Shown: piece after piece, positions 23,982-31,615 of the stretch | Layout of the letters: the number at the start of each line of letters is the position of its first letter | Numbering within the stretch: position 1 is the stretch's first letter | Assembly: GCA_016743235.1 (NCBI GenBank) | Contig: VRZD01000029.1 | Coordinates: forward strand, 22,188 to 86,187 | Reading direction: 5' to 3' | Length of the DNA: 64,000 bases | From: Pantanalinema sp. GBBB05 | GTDB lineage: Bacteria; Cyanobacteriota; Cyanobacteriia; Leptolyngbyales; Leptolyngbyaceae | Made by a program: the position numbers and the translations under genes | Notes under the pieces: model-generated | Seen by the model: only the letters and a program-made list of their open reading frames with translations | The model's database searches: none | What the model was told of the DNA's origin: nothing

Positions 23982-24281
23982 CTACTTGCCTAGCAAATCG
24001 ACCTTTGTGCTGAGGATTCGCCCAACGGGTTCAGCGTCGATCGGAACCCCCCAACAGGCTCCGGTCATTGGTAACAAAATCAGGAGAACCACAAGCGGTG
24101 GGTCTTTCTTCGGTCGCCACTGTCCATCGATATTTTCTACAGAAAACGCAACCACCAGGACTAACAGCAAACTACCCAACAGGAATCCCGATCGTCGCCC
24201 CCTCTGCCGAAATTCGTCAGCACTGCGGCGGTTTGGACAGTCAGCAGGGCAGTTAATTTCTGGCTCATTAGTCTCGTTCAT
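23982..24281 (-). CDS. Two-span membrane protein
   Basis: 99 residues. Hydrophilic N-terminus with CPADCP, then two hydrophobic segments (GFLLGSLLLVLVVAFSV and PPLVVLLILLPMTGACWGVP). By location after tail genes it could be a holin, but the sequence does not prove that. Overlaps the upstream gene by 14 bp. Confidence 0.5.
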   Translation of the reverse strand: MNETNEPEINCPADCPNRRSADEFRQRGRRSGFLLGSLLLVLVVAFSVENIDGQWRPKKDPPLVVLLILLPMTGACWGVPIDAEPVGRILSTKVDLLGK

Positions 24282-24669
24282 AATCCCCTAGCCATCTCCC
24301 GATTCGTTGCAATACGTCTTCACTGGTATGTCCATCCCATTCCGGGGCTGCTTCCACTTCTGGCGCGGGGCATATTTGCCACATCGACTCAGGTAAGTGA
24401 TATGTGACCTGCTGACCAAGTAGGCGGCATCCAGCGATAAACCACCCGTCAAGACAAGATTTGTCATGATGCTGCCGTGACTTAAATGGAAACTCAACCG
24501 AGGTGGTTTTGAGAAGGGCGCAAAACAACAAACAACGATGCTCATAAAGCTCATCAAACGTGTGATACCCGTCACTTGTTTTGCCTGGGTCGCACGGCAC
24601 AAAGCTGGTTACACCGCTTTCAGAAACAACTTTGACCCCTTTCAGTTCCTGAACCGTTTCATTGTCCAT
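24268..24669 (-). CDS. Conserved hypothetical phage protein
   Basis: 133 residues. FDELYEHRCLLFCALLKTTS, SRQHHDKSCLDGWFIAGCRL and WDGHTSEDVLQRI are characteristic of a phage family of unknown function that often ends with this WDGxTSxDVL motif. Nearly abuts the tail gene upstream. Confidence 0.7.
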   Translation of the reverse strand: MDNETVQELKGVKVVSESGVTSFVPCDPGKTSDGYHTFDELYEHRCLLFCALLKTTSVEFPFKSRQHHDKSCLDGWFIAGCRLLGQQVTYHLPESMWQICPAPEVEAAPEWDGHTSEDVLQRIGRWLGDYERD

Positions 24670-25059
24670 TTAGGTTACCCACGTATTATCAAATCCGTTT
24701 GATGCCAGGATACTTCTGAATCGCTCTAGCTGCTCTTCTGTGTAATCCGTGTCTAGCCCAATCCTCGCTAGGGTCAAGGCGTATTTGAAATCCTCCCAGC
24801 GATCGCTGTCGTTATCGGAGGATTGAAACACGTCAAGCAAGAGGGCAACTGCATTGCTATTTGCAGTTTCCATTACCTTGCCAAACAAGTCCGTCCCTCG
24901 TAGCGATGCCTTTAGTCCCTGCCAATTGCTGCGAACCGGAGGATTCAGATAAGCCAACAGTTCGGGGTCATCAACTTCCAGCCATTCCTCTACCCACCCG
25001 TCCTGCTTCTCCTCAGCGCAACTGATGATTTTGCCCTGCCCATCACGCTTGACGTACAT
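24670..25059 (-). CDS. Tail-fibre companion-like protein
   Basis: 129 residues from MYVKRDGQGKIISCAEEKQD; its ATG overlaps the upstream TAA (TAATG). WLEVDDPELLAYLN and the C-terminal helical part resemble XkdW/tail-fibre assembly-type proteins. Assignment rests on position after the fibre genes plus weak similarity. Confidence 0.5.
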   Translation of the reverse strand: MYVKRDGQGKIISCAEEKQDGWVEEWLEVDDPELLAYLNPPVRSNWQGLKASLRGTDLFGKVMETANSNAVALLLDVFQSSDNDSDRWEDFKYALTLARIGLDTDYTEEQLERFRSILASNGFDNTWVT

Positions 25060-25826
25060 TAGCGCCTTCCCCTCATATCCTCGTAACCTGCACACGATAT
25101 CCAGAGCGAGTTGCTAGCGTTGCCTAGCGCCTCCCTCATGCCGATGCGCCCTGAAGTGTCAGTCAGCAGTCTCACGGTTCCCAACGGTGCCACGCTCGAA
25201 CACTGGACGTGAATTCGACCAACGGTATAATCTGCCGTTTCGTCATCCTGATCGGCGGGTGAGCTGAACCACAGATAGTCCGCATTGCTGCCAGAGTAGA
25301 AGATGGCGAGCAGTGGCTCAACCTGGATGCCCGTCGGGACGGTCAGGGTTACCAAGACTCGAGCTGTGTTCCCGATCGCGCCTGTATTACTGTAGAAAGT
25401 TGAACCCTTCCAGAAGCACCTATTACCCTTCTGGCTATATGCCCGAATCACCCCGTCGCTCTTGGTTTGGTTGCTCCAAATCCTGCGAACATTCCAACCA
25501 CTAGGCTTATTGGCTCCACTGATAGAGGTGTCCCACCCAGCGTCAACCGCGCCTGTGCTGGGGTTATACATGGCAAACAGGTGATACCAGGTGGAATTAG
25601 CCTTGCTGCCAGAAAACAATCCACCGTTCCCACTGCCAGCATTCCACGAAGCATCCAGCCGCTTCGTGATTGGGCTCGACAGCTCAACCAGGCGATCGTC
25701 AATCCAGCAGACACCGGTGCCAATATCGATGTCATTGGTCGGGTCACTGGCATTGTTGGCAGTCTCCCAGCCGTCGATATAGCCAAGTAATCGCGATGAG
25801 GGTGACGTAATCCAGCCGTGTCTCAT
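25059..25826 (-). CDS. Tail fibre or receptor-binding protein
   Basis: 255 residues; the ATG overlaps the previous stop (ATGA). NDIDIGTGVCWIDDRLVELS followed by SPITKRLDASWNAGSGNGGL is a pattern seen in the N-terminal part of many phage tail proteins. The C-terminal half is beta-rich with WISC near the end. Likely a distal fibre or tip component. Confidence 0.7.
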   Translation of the reverse strand: MRHGWITSPSSRLLGYIDGWETANNASDPTNDIDIGTGVCWIDDRLVELSSPITKRLDASWNAGSGNGGLFSGSKANSTWYHLFAMYNPSTGAVDAGWDTSISGANKPSGWNVRRIWSNQTKSDGVIRAYSQKGNRCFWKGSTFYSNTGAIGNTARVLVTLTVPTGIQVEPLLAIFYSGSNADYLWFSSPADQDDETADYTVGRIHVQCSSVAPLGTVRLLTDTSGRIGMREALGNASNSLWISCAGYEDMRGRR

Positions 25827-26611
25827 CCTACTGCCACCGTCCAACTTCCCGAGATTGTACCGAATGAAGTCAGGTCAACCGTTAGCGCGGAGGTGCTGCT
25901 GAAAGTGACCTCGTCAGGGATGATTTGCTTATTGTTGTTATCCGCGATCGTCACAGGTAAATATCGCCTGCCCAGACTGTGGGTAACAGTCAGCACTCCA
26001 GCTGTCAATCCAGCGTTATTGAAGGTCGTTTCATACCAGGTCGTGATTGGCTTTTCGCTTCCCGCCAGTCCTACTGCCCAGCGATCGTTGGTTTCGTCCC
26101 AGAGAATTCGGGCATTTGTGGAAGTGCCCCGCTCAATTTCCACTCCAGCATCTTCGGTGGGTGAACCCGTCACATCGTTGTTGAGGACAATGATGTTATC
26201 CCCGATCGCCAGGGTGTTCGACTCGATCGTGGTAGTCGTTCCCTGAACCGTGAGGTTGCCTGAGAGGGTGAGGTTCTTTGCAACTAAATCAGCATTGGCG
26301 TTGTCCGCTGCATTGCGGATTTGCAACTCACCCGAACTGTTTTTTAGTAGGACGGCGGTTGCATCACTGTCGATCGCAAAGGTGTTGTTGGTGGTGCCAG
26401 TGTCAGTGTTCTGGGTGTGACCGCCCGATATGACTTGGAAATCAATATTTCCAGCGTTGTCGCAGACCACCATGTAGGTTCCCGATGGAAACGCGGATGG
26501 CAGTGTGAATGTGATGTTAGAAGCAATGCTAGCTGGCGGCTGAAACCCAACATAGTTAGAGCCTTTATAAAATCTGAGATTGCCCAGCAGTTCTAGTAAT
26601 CCAGCTTTCAA
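25823..26611 (-). CDS. Tail fibre protein
   Basis: 262 residues. ITFTLPSAFPSGTYMVVCDN and LTLSGNLTVQGTTTTIESNT then LAIGDNIIVLNND are typical of phage fibre/collar proteins. The last 60 residues (HSLGRRYLPVTIADNNNKQI then IPDEVTFSS and SGSWTVAVG) are a domain shared with the next gene. Confidence 0.75.
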   Translation of the reverse strand: MKAGLLELLGNLRFYKGSNYVGFQPPASIASNITFTLPSAFPSGTYMVVCDNAGNIDFQVISGGHTQNTDTGTTNNTFAIDSDATAVLLKNSSGELQIRNAADNANADLVAKNLTLSGNLTVQGTTTTIESNTLAIGDNIIVLNNDVTGSPTEDAGVEIERGTSTNARILWDETNDRWAVGLAGSEKPITTWYETTFNNAGLTAGVLTVTHSLGRRYLPVTIADNNNKQIIPDEVTFSSTSALTVDLTSFGTISGSWTVAVG

Positions 26612-26620
26612 GGGTTCCTC

Positions 26621-26965
26621 CTACTGAGTAATCGACAGTGACCATGCGCCCTGAAGCGGAATGAAGCTGCTCAGGTCAATGGATAGGGTATTAGCGGTCA
26701 GAACTTCAACGCGATCGGGCAGCACCATTTCACCTGAGCTATTGAAAACCGTCACGCCTGACGGATTTGTGTTCAAGTCGTGGACAACTGGTAGCAATCC
26801 GGCAATGCTCAGGTCTGAGTTGGTGAAGGCGCGATCGTAGCTAGCATTTCCCCCTTCTGCTGGCGTTCCTGCTGGTCCTTGTCCTCCCGCAACGTCAACC
26901 ACCTGACTCACGGGCTGACTAACCGTTATTGATAGTTGATTAGGGGTGATATAAACGTCAGGCAT
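26621..26965 (-). CDS. Small tail fibre protein sharing a C-terminal domain
   Basis: 114 residues. GGQGPAGTPAEGG is a short collagen-like stretch. The last 60 residues (VVHDLNTNPSGVTVFNSSGE then MVLPDRVEVL and GAWSLSITQ) correspond to the C-terminal domain of the 262-residue fibre gene. A TGACG palindrome is translated in frame as NPSGVTVF. Confidence 0.7.
   Translation of the reverse strand: MPDVYITPNQLSITVSQPVSQVVDVAGGQGPAGTPAEGGNASYDRAFTNSDLSIAGLLPVVHDLNTNPSGVTVFNSSGEMVLPDRVEVLTANTLSIDLSSFIPLQGAWSLSITQ
26745..26769. repeat. TGACG palindrome, copy 8 (inside a CDS)
   Basis: AAAACCGTCA-CGCC-TGACGGATTT. Lies inside the small tail fibre gene and encodes NPSGVTVF. Confidence 0.8.
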
Positions 26966-27314
26966 TGGGATTCCTCCCCGCTTCTATGGTTGCCACTCCT
27001 TCCAGGTACAGGAGGGTGATTCCCTGCGAGTCTTCTACCCGGATTTGATACAGGTACATACCGTAGGGAATTGCCGCTACAGCGCTATCCGCCATAGATA
27101 CCGTGAGTTTGCCAGTGGTTCTGTCAGTGTCAAAGGTGATGACAAACGGATAGGCTGTCTCCGCTTGAAAGCCCTTAAAAATCGACCCCGTTGCCGTTGC
27201 TCCGGTCAAATTCACGGGCACTCCCACGATCGCAGGCGGGACAATGGGCTGCCTGACAGTCAAAGGAAGCTGAAAATCAACCCATTGCTTGAGCGAGATC
27301 GGAGTGTTTGCCAT
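26958..27314 (-). CDS. Tail-associated beta-structured protein
   Basis: 118 residues. A beta-sandwich-like pattern (DRTTGKLTVSMADSAVAAIP then YGMYLYQIRVEDSQGI) resembles BppU-N/upper baseplate-type modules. Overlaps the fibre gene downstream by 8 bp. Confidence 0.6.
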   Translation of the reverse strand: MANTPISLKQWVDFQLPLTVRQPIVPPAIVGVPVNLTGATATGSIFKGFQAETAYPFVITFDTDRTTGKLTVSMADSAVAAIPYGMYLYQIRVEDSQGITLLYLEGVATIEAGRNPNA

Positions 27315-27316
27315 AC

Positions 27317-27703
27317 CTACCCCAGCGGTGTCTGATTGCCGTTATTGCCGCCTACTACCCAGATGCCGGTATAAGTCGAGAGCGCTCGCTTTAGCTCCCT
27401 GACCGCCTTCTGATACCTGAATGAGTAGCCGTCTTTGTCGATATTGGAGGGGTCTAAATCCAAGTCTTCATAGCGAGAGAGGATTACTCCGACCCGCGTT
27501 ACACGGGTTTCGTCTGCGTCAATCTCAACGATCGCGGCATTTAACTGATTTCGCACCTGGTTTTCCACAAACATTGCCAATGCAGTTGTTTGAGCAGCCG
27601 GACCTAACGCAGTCCCCTTACCAGATGTATACACAACATTGCTGGTGTAGGGGACTTCGTAGAGTTCATGCAACAGGTGTTTTTGAGCATCAGTTAGCGG
27701 CAT
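27317..27703 (-). CDS. Head-tail connector-position protein
   Basis: 128 residues from MPLTDAQKHLLHELYEVPYT. QTTALAMFVENQVRNQLNAA and RELKRALSTYTGIWVVGGNN. Position after the coat gene suggests a head-completion or connector role; not a firm match. Confidence 0.55.
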   Translation of the reverse strand: MPLTDAQKHLLHELYEVPYTSNVVYTSGKGTALGPAAQTTALAMFVENQVRNQLNAAIVEIDADETRVTRVGVILSRYEDLDLDPSNIDKDGYSFRYQKAVRELKRALSTYTGIWVVGGNNGNQTPLG

Positions 27704-27705
27704 GG

Positions 27706-28047
27706 CTAAAACCCGATTTTGGACTCGATCGCGACCCAATCAACATCAGGAACCGCTTTAATCAAGTCCTCAACAGCCTGATATGGGCGTTGTTGCTGAA
27801 TCTTTTTAGCGGTGGATGTGCCGACCAGAGGGAGTGCAGTTAGTTCCTTCAAGCTGGCAGTGTTCACATTGACGATTTCAGTCGCCGTTGATTCCGGAGG
27901 TGCGGAAGGGGTGACAGGCTCGATTGCTTTCCCCTCCCTCCCTCCACTATGGGGTGGATTGCGACGATACCCCTGCCGAAGAAACCCCAACTCCTCGGCA
28001 TCTGGGATAAGGCGCGGTTCCCCGGTTGGGGAGTAAAGAATTCCCAT
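27706..28047 (-). CDS. Helix-hairpin-helix protein (ComEA-like)
   Basis: 113 residues. The C-terminal 55 residues, VNVNTASLKELTALPLVGTS then TAKKIQQQRPYQAVEDLI, form a clear helix-hairpin-helix DNA-binding pair as in ComEA. A proline-rich linker precedes it. Unusual in a head-gene cluster; it may bind packaged DNA at the connector (inference). Confidence 0.7.
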   Translation of the reverse strand: MGILYSPTGEPRLIPDAEELGFLRQGYRRNPPHSGGREGKAIEPVTPSAPPESTATEIVNVNTASLKELTALPLVGTSTAKKIQQQRPYQAVEDLIKAVPDVDWVAIESKIGF

Positions 28048-28094
28048 GCGTGACCTCTTAATGGGATGGATGAATGGCTGCGGGACTGAACAGA

Positions 28095-29417
28095 CTACAG
28101 GGACAGCATGAAACAGCCCATGCGGTAGTCCACAAACTTGGAACCACAGAGCAAGGTGTAGCGAGTGGTAGACCGTAGGCGGTTCACATCGTAAGAACCC
28201 TGCCAGATTTGCAGTAGCAACCCGCTCTGTTCATCCATTGCACCCACCATTTGAGCGCCAGAGTTCTCAGGGGGAGCCGCCATTTTGCGAGTGTCAAAGA
28301 CCAAACCCTGTTTTTTGTAGGCAATGTTGACACTGGAAATCTTGGGAATGGAGAACTTGTCAGTCGAGGTGCTGAGGTCGGAGGCAGAAAGTTGTTGCCC
28401 ATCTAGTGAGAACGGAACCAAGGTCACTGTTTTGTTGGGTGCATCCACTCGGAGAACAACCCCAAACGCGGTAGCTGTTGCGTTATCTGCCCCCAATTTG
28501 GCAATTTGACCAACGGCAACATTCTGCAAGCCAGTGCAGGTTAACACCAGGTCAAGCGCCCCTAGGACGGGCTGAGTGCCTGCATAGTCAGCCTTCGTAA
28601 ATGCGGTGTTAGCGGTAATAGATGCGATCGCGAGACTTGCTTGAGCCGATGACGCGGTATCCAAATCTGCCACCGCTGCCTGGGAGCCATGACGACCGAT
28701 GATGTTTGAACCACCAACCATGAATCCCATGCGTTGGACGAACTGCCCGATCGGGAATCCCTGTTGCAGCAGGGCGGCTACTCCAGCATTGGCATATACA
28801 GCACCGGCATCAACCGGGGTCATTTCACCCAAATAGTGAGCCTTGGCTCTAGTCGCCAAGATGGCGTACAGGTCACCAGGGGGAACGTCCTCCTCCTCCA
28901 ATCCTGCGGCTGCGTTAATCAGTAAGTCTTGGTTAAAGGGCTGGAATGCAGTGTCCTTATGTGCGGCAACGATGCGGATCGGCATGTTGACACCATAGGA
29001 CACATTGCCAGTGCTGGCGTGGGTCGGGGTTCGGAACTTGTTGTACAGCGCCAAATCGAATTTTTTGGTGATGCTGAACGCCATCTGAGGACCAACCTCA
29101 GAAATGTACTTCTCAATCTGGTAGTCAGAGCTGTAGACGGGAACGGCGTTGGTGAATAGGTTCTCTAATGACAAATCACCAACCAGGTAGCCAGGGTCAG
29201 TTGTGTTTGCCTCCGTGTTACCCCGTGGGTCATAGTCTTCTGCGTCAGTAATTTTGATCCGACGGAATTGCACCGTCGCACCTTTCTCGAATTCACCCTC
29301 TCTAAAGCCACCTAGCGCGGCTTTAGAGAAGATGCTCATCAGATTAAGCTGCATCAGCGCGTCTGCTGCCAGCGTTTTAGGGACGATTAAACCCTCTTGC
29401 CCGAAAGTAACTGCCAT
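28095..29417 (-). CDS. Major capsid protein, P22-coat-like
   Basis: 440 residues. FREGEFEKGATVQFRRI, ALYNKFRTP, LYAILATRAKAHYLGEM and a C-terminal YKKQGLVFDTRKMAAPP then TTRYTLLCGSKFVDYRM follow the P22 gp5-like coat pattern, with an Ig-like insertion near residues 290-350. It directly follows the scaffold gene and has its own late module upstream. Confidence 0.85.
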   Translation of the reverse strand: MAVTFGQEGLIVPKTLAADALMQLNLMSIFSKAALGGFREGEFEKGATVQFRRIKITDAEDYDPRGNTEANTTDPGYLVGDLSLENLFTNAVPVYSSDYQIEKYISEVGPQMAFSITKKFDLALYNKFRTPTHASTGNVSYGVNMPIRIVAAHKDTAFQPFNQDLLINAAAGLEEEDVPPGDLYAILATRAKAHYLGEMTPVDAGAVYANAGVAALLQQGFPIGQFVQRMGFMVGGSNIIGRHGSQAAVADLDTASSAQASLAIASITANTAFTKADYAGTQPVLGALDLVLTCTGLQNVAVGQIAKLGADNATATAFGVVLRVDAPNKTVTLVPFSLDGQQLSASDLSTSTDKFSIPKISSVNIAYKKQGLVFDTRKMAAPPENSGAQMVGAMDEQSGLLLQIWQGSYDVNRLRSTTRYTLLCGSKFVDYRMGCFMLSL

Positions 29418-29441
29418 GGGGATGCTTGGTTGAAGCGTGTA

Positions 29442-29483
29442 GCATCCCAGCTAGGAGTGGGCAATCCTGATACTATTTTGCCC
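29442..29483 (-). promoter_or_regulatory. Late module 1 (coat gene)
   Basis: Minus strand: GGGCAAAATAG, then GCCCA...TGGG hairpin, then GGGATGC. GCATCCC recurs just before the ATG, so a second 7-bp pairing (GGGATGC/GCATCCC) would enclose the leader. Confidence 0.75.
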
Positions 29484-29508
29484 ATCAAAGCCAAAAACAA
29501 CAACAAAA

Positions 29509-29537
29509 AAGCCGTCCGGGGTGATTCAGACGGCTTG
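29509..29537 (-). terminator. Intrinsic terminator after the scaffold gene
   Basis: Minus strand: AAGCCGTC ... GACGGCTT stem followed by TTTTGTTG. It isolates the scaffold transcript from the coat promoter. Confidence 0.8.
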
Positions 29538-29583
29538 TGTTCTCGTTCGTCCAGAGAAACCTAGTTCAGCGATCGCGGCATTC

Positions 29584-29608
29584 AAATCCGTCAGCCTGAC
29601 GTTTTTAC
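29584..29608. repeat. TGACG palindrome, copy 9
   Basis: AAATCCGTCA-GCC-TGACGTTTTT, overlapping the stop codon of the scaffold gene. Confidence 0.85.
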
Positions 29609-30384
29609 TTTGCCACTCCTGCCTTCTGTAGTTGAGTAACTTCTGCCAGATATCCCGATCGGTCTTTTTCCATTGCCACGCCAGGGTCAATTTTTGGCGA
29701 TCCGTCACTATTGAAGTATTTCAGCCCGCCAGAATAGCCGCCTCCGCTTGCAGGAGTCGCGCCGGTTCCAGTCCCGCCACGGGCTAAATCGAAGTGACTG
29801 TAATCGGTGGCTAGTAGGTCATTAATCGCCGTTTCATTCAGTGGCAGCAAGGCATCCATGCCGTATTTATCCTTGCCTTTGATGAACATCTGTCCATCCT
29901 TTTCGACAGTTCTGCCATCGGTCTGCAAGGCGGTCAAAAAGTGCTTGCTATTGGTGACTCGCTTGGTGCCAGAGATGCCCTCGATCGCGGCATTCATCAT
30001 CGAATCCCGAGCCGCTTTTGCCTCGGCTTCCTCTCGCTGCTTCTGCTCGGCTTCCTTCTCTGCCTTCAGCTGGTCAATCTGGCGTTTCAGTTGCTGATAG
30101 GCGCGATCGTTAGCCATGTTTCCCTCATCATCGTCATCATCAGAAGCAACAGTGTCAAACCCGAAATCAAATTCTCCCTCGTCATCGTCATCGTCGGAGC
30201 CGTCGGCATCTGGCATGGACTCAACCTCATCAATCAGGTCATCTATCCACGCCTCATAACCTTCTTGAGCTTGCTCTAAAACGTCCTCCATCTGAGGCTT
30301 TACGACGGTCTGGGTGTAGTCTTTCAGCTTGGCTTCCACTTTGGCATCTATGAGAGCTTCAAGGTCTTCTTTGGTGATTTCCAT
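29605..30384 (-). CDS. Capsid scaffold protein
   Basis: 259 residues. Highly charged, helical, with acidic tracts (SDDDDDEGEFDFGFD and SDDDDDEG) and a coiled coil (QLKRQIDQLKAEKEAEQKQ). Position directly before the coat gene and this composition are typical of scaffolds. C-terminal TNSKHFLTALQTDGRTVEKD may bind coat. Confidence 0.8.
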   Translation of the reverse strand: MEITKEDLEALIDAKVEAKLKDYTQTVVKPQMEDVLEQAQEGYEAWIDDLIDEVESMPDADGSDDDDDEGEFDFGFDTVASDDDDDEGNMANDRAYQQLKRQIDQLKAEKEAEQKQREEAEAKAARDSMMNAAIEGISGTKRVTNSKHFLTALQTDGRTVEKDGQMFIKGKDKYGMDALLPLNETAINDLLATDYSHFDLARGGTGTGATPASGGGYSGGLKYFNSDGSPKIDPGVAMEKDRSGYLAEVTQLQKAGVAK

Positions 30385-30406
30385 ATCAGTTATGAGGGTA
30401 GGGTGA

Positions 30407-30949
30407 TTAGCGGACTGAAGTAGCCGAGGCGCGATCGCTGTCTCCAGCGAACTCAGCGAAAGCTGCCTGTAGAGATGAGGTCAAGGCTTGAGAGTTGATG
30501 GTTAGTCCAGGATTGGACTCTTCAACCGCCTTTGTCACAAGCTTGGGCAGCTCATGGAATAGTCGGGAGGCAAACCCCGCGATCGCGCGGTTATTGTCTC
30601 GTTTGGCAGCAGTAACAGCGTGATTAATTGCATCGTGCAGGAGGGTATGAGCCTCCGATCGAGTAAGTGACGACATCGCATTGGCGGAAGAGGTTGGTAC
30701 AGAAATAGTCGGGTTGAGGTGAATCCTGGACTTCACTTTAGGTGTAGCACTACAACCCTGATTCAACCACTCTGAATCAAACCTCAGGTGAGGCTGTGAC
30801 TCATGAATTGACTTAACAATGAGTTTGGGTAACTCATGAAATAGGCGCGAAGCGAAGCCGGATAAAGCCCGATTATTTTCCTGTTTAGCTGCCTGAATCG
30901 CACATTCGATCGCATCCTCGATCGGGGTTGCTGGGGCTTCCACAAACAT
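30407..30949 (-). CDS. Head-cluster protein with an internal duplication
   Basis: 180 residues made of two related halves: AIQAAKQENNRALSGFASRL then FHELPKLIVKSIHES, and AVTAAKRDNNRAIAGFASRL then FHELPKLVTKAVEES. The halves flank a linker. Function unknown. It has its own late module and lies between portal and scaffold. Confidence 0.7.
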   Translation of the reverse strand: MFVEAPATPIEDAIECAIQAAKQENNRALSGFASRLFHELPKLIVKSIHESQPHLRFDSEWLNQGCSATPKVKSRIHLNPTISVPTSSANAMSSLTRSEAHTLLHDAINHAVTAAKRDNNRAIAGFASRLFHELPKLVTKAVEESNPGLTINSQALTSSLQAAFAEFAGDSDRASATSVR

Positions 30950-30977
30950 CGCGTGTTCTAGTGGTTGGAGTTGAAGT

Positions 30978-31020
30978 GCATCCCAGCTAGGAGTGGGCAG
31001 TCCATAGCGCTATTCTGCCC
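30978..31020 (-). promoter_or_regulatory. Late module 2
   Basis: Minus strand: GGGCAGAATAG, GCCCA...TGGG hairpin, GGGATGC, upstream of the duplicated head protein. Confidence 0.7.
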
Positions 31021-31121
31021 TGTACTGACGAGAATTGCACACTTTTCAAAACAAAAACCTCCATCAAGTGGTGGCTCAACGGAGGAAGCAAAATGAAAGC
31101 TTCAGTCAAGGCTATTATAGC

Positions 31122-31159
31122 CAACAAAAATTCCTGCCGAGTGTAGAGCCAGGCAGGAA
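31122..31159 (-). terminator. Leftward intrinsic terminator
   Basis: Minus strand: TTCCTGCC ... GGCAGGAA followed by TTTTTGTTGG. Confidence 0.7.
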
Positions 31160-31213
31160 AACCATGTTAAAGGCATCACTCAAAATTAATTGAAGTGACA
31201 TCTTAATTGTAAT

Positions 31214-31245
31214 CAACAAAAAACCCGCTGGCTTAAGGCGGGCTT
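31214..31245 (-). terminator. Leftward intrinsic terminator downstream of portal
   Basis: Minus strand: GCCCGC-CTTAAGCCA-GCGGGT followed by TTTTTG. Confidence 0.7.
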
Positions 31246-31516
31246 GAGATTGGCTGTGATGAAGCTGAAACACTCCGGGGACAAATAGAAATTCGTATAA
31301 AACTTACCGCTATTGTATCCGGAGTGAATTGGTTGTCAACGGGTTCCACCACTTAGTGTTCGCTTAGGGAATCCTTGTCGTTCAGTCGCGATCGCGGGTT
31401 CGACTATTGGATAGGTGACAGAAATCACGACAAACATCGAAAATCCTGCTACAAAAGAGATTATGGCTAGTTTCATGACGCACCTTTGGTTAGAGTTAAG
31501 GTGCGATCGCAATCCA

Positions 31517-31560
31517 AATAGGCAGGGTAATTCACGTTACCTTGCCTATTGTTATTTTAC
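31517..31560 (+). terminator. Rightward hairpin terminator
   Basis: AATAGGCAGGGTAA and TTACCTTGCCTATT pair over 14 bp with one mismatch, followed by GTTATTTT. Confidence 0.6.
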
Positions 31561-31586
31561 GATTTCTTCACATTCACCGACATCGG

Positions 31587-31611
31587 TAAATCCGTCAGGC
31601 ATGACGCTTTT
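31587..31611. repeat. TGACG palindrome, copy 10
   Basis: AAATCCGTCA-GGCA-TGACGCTTTT, five bases beyond the portal stop codon. Confidence 0.85.
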
Positions 31612-31615
31612 GGCG

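Larger units (their letters stand above)
31021..31615. other. Noncoding, hairpin-rich gap between portal and head genes
   Basis: No convincing gene. Contains two leftward terminators, a near-inverted repeat (CACTCCGG at 31271 and CCGGAGTG at 31319), a GCACCTT...AAGGTGC hairpin near 31480 and a strong rightward terminator-like hairpin at 31517. The rightward hairpins imply that an unrecognised rightward transcript may end here. Confidence 0.55.

Noticed and set aside
31093..31140. 15-codon rightward frame with GGAGG-type site (leader peptide?)
   Set aside because: Too short to support; followed by a leftward terminator rather than an attenuator for a rightward gene.
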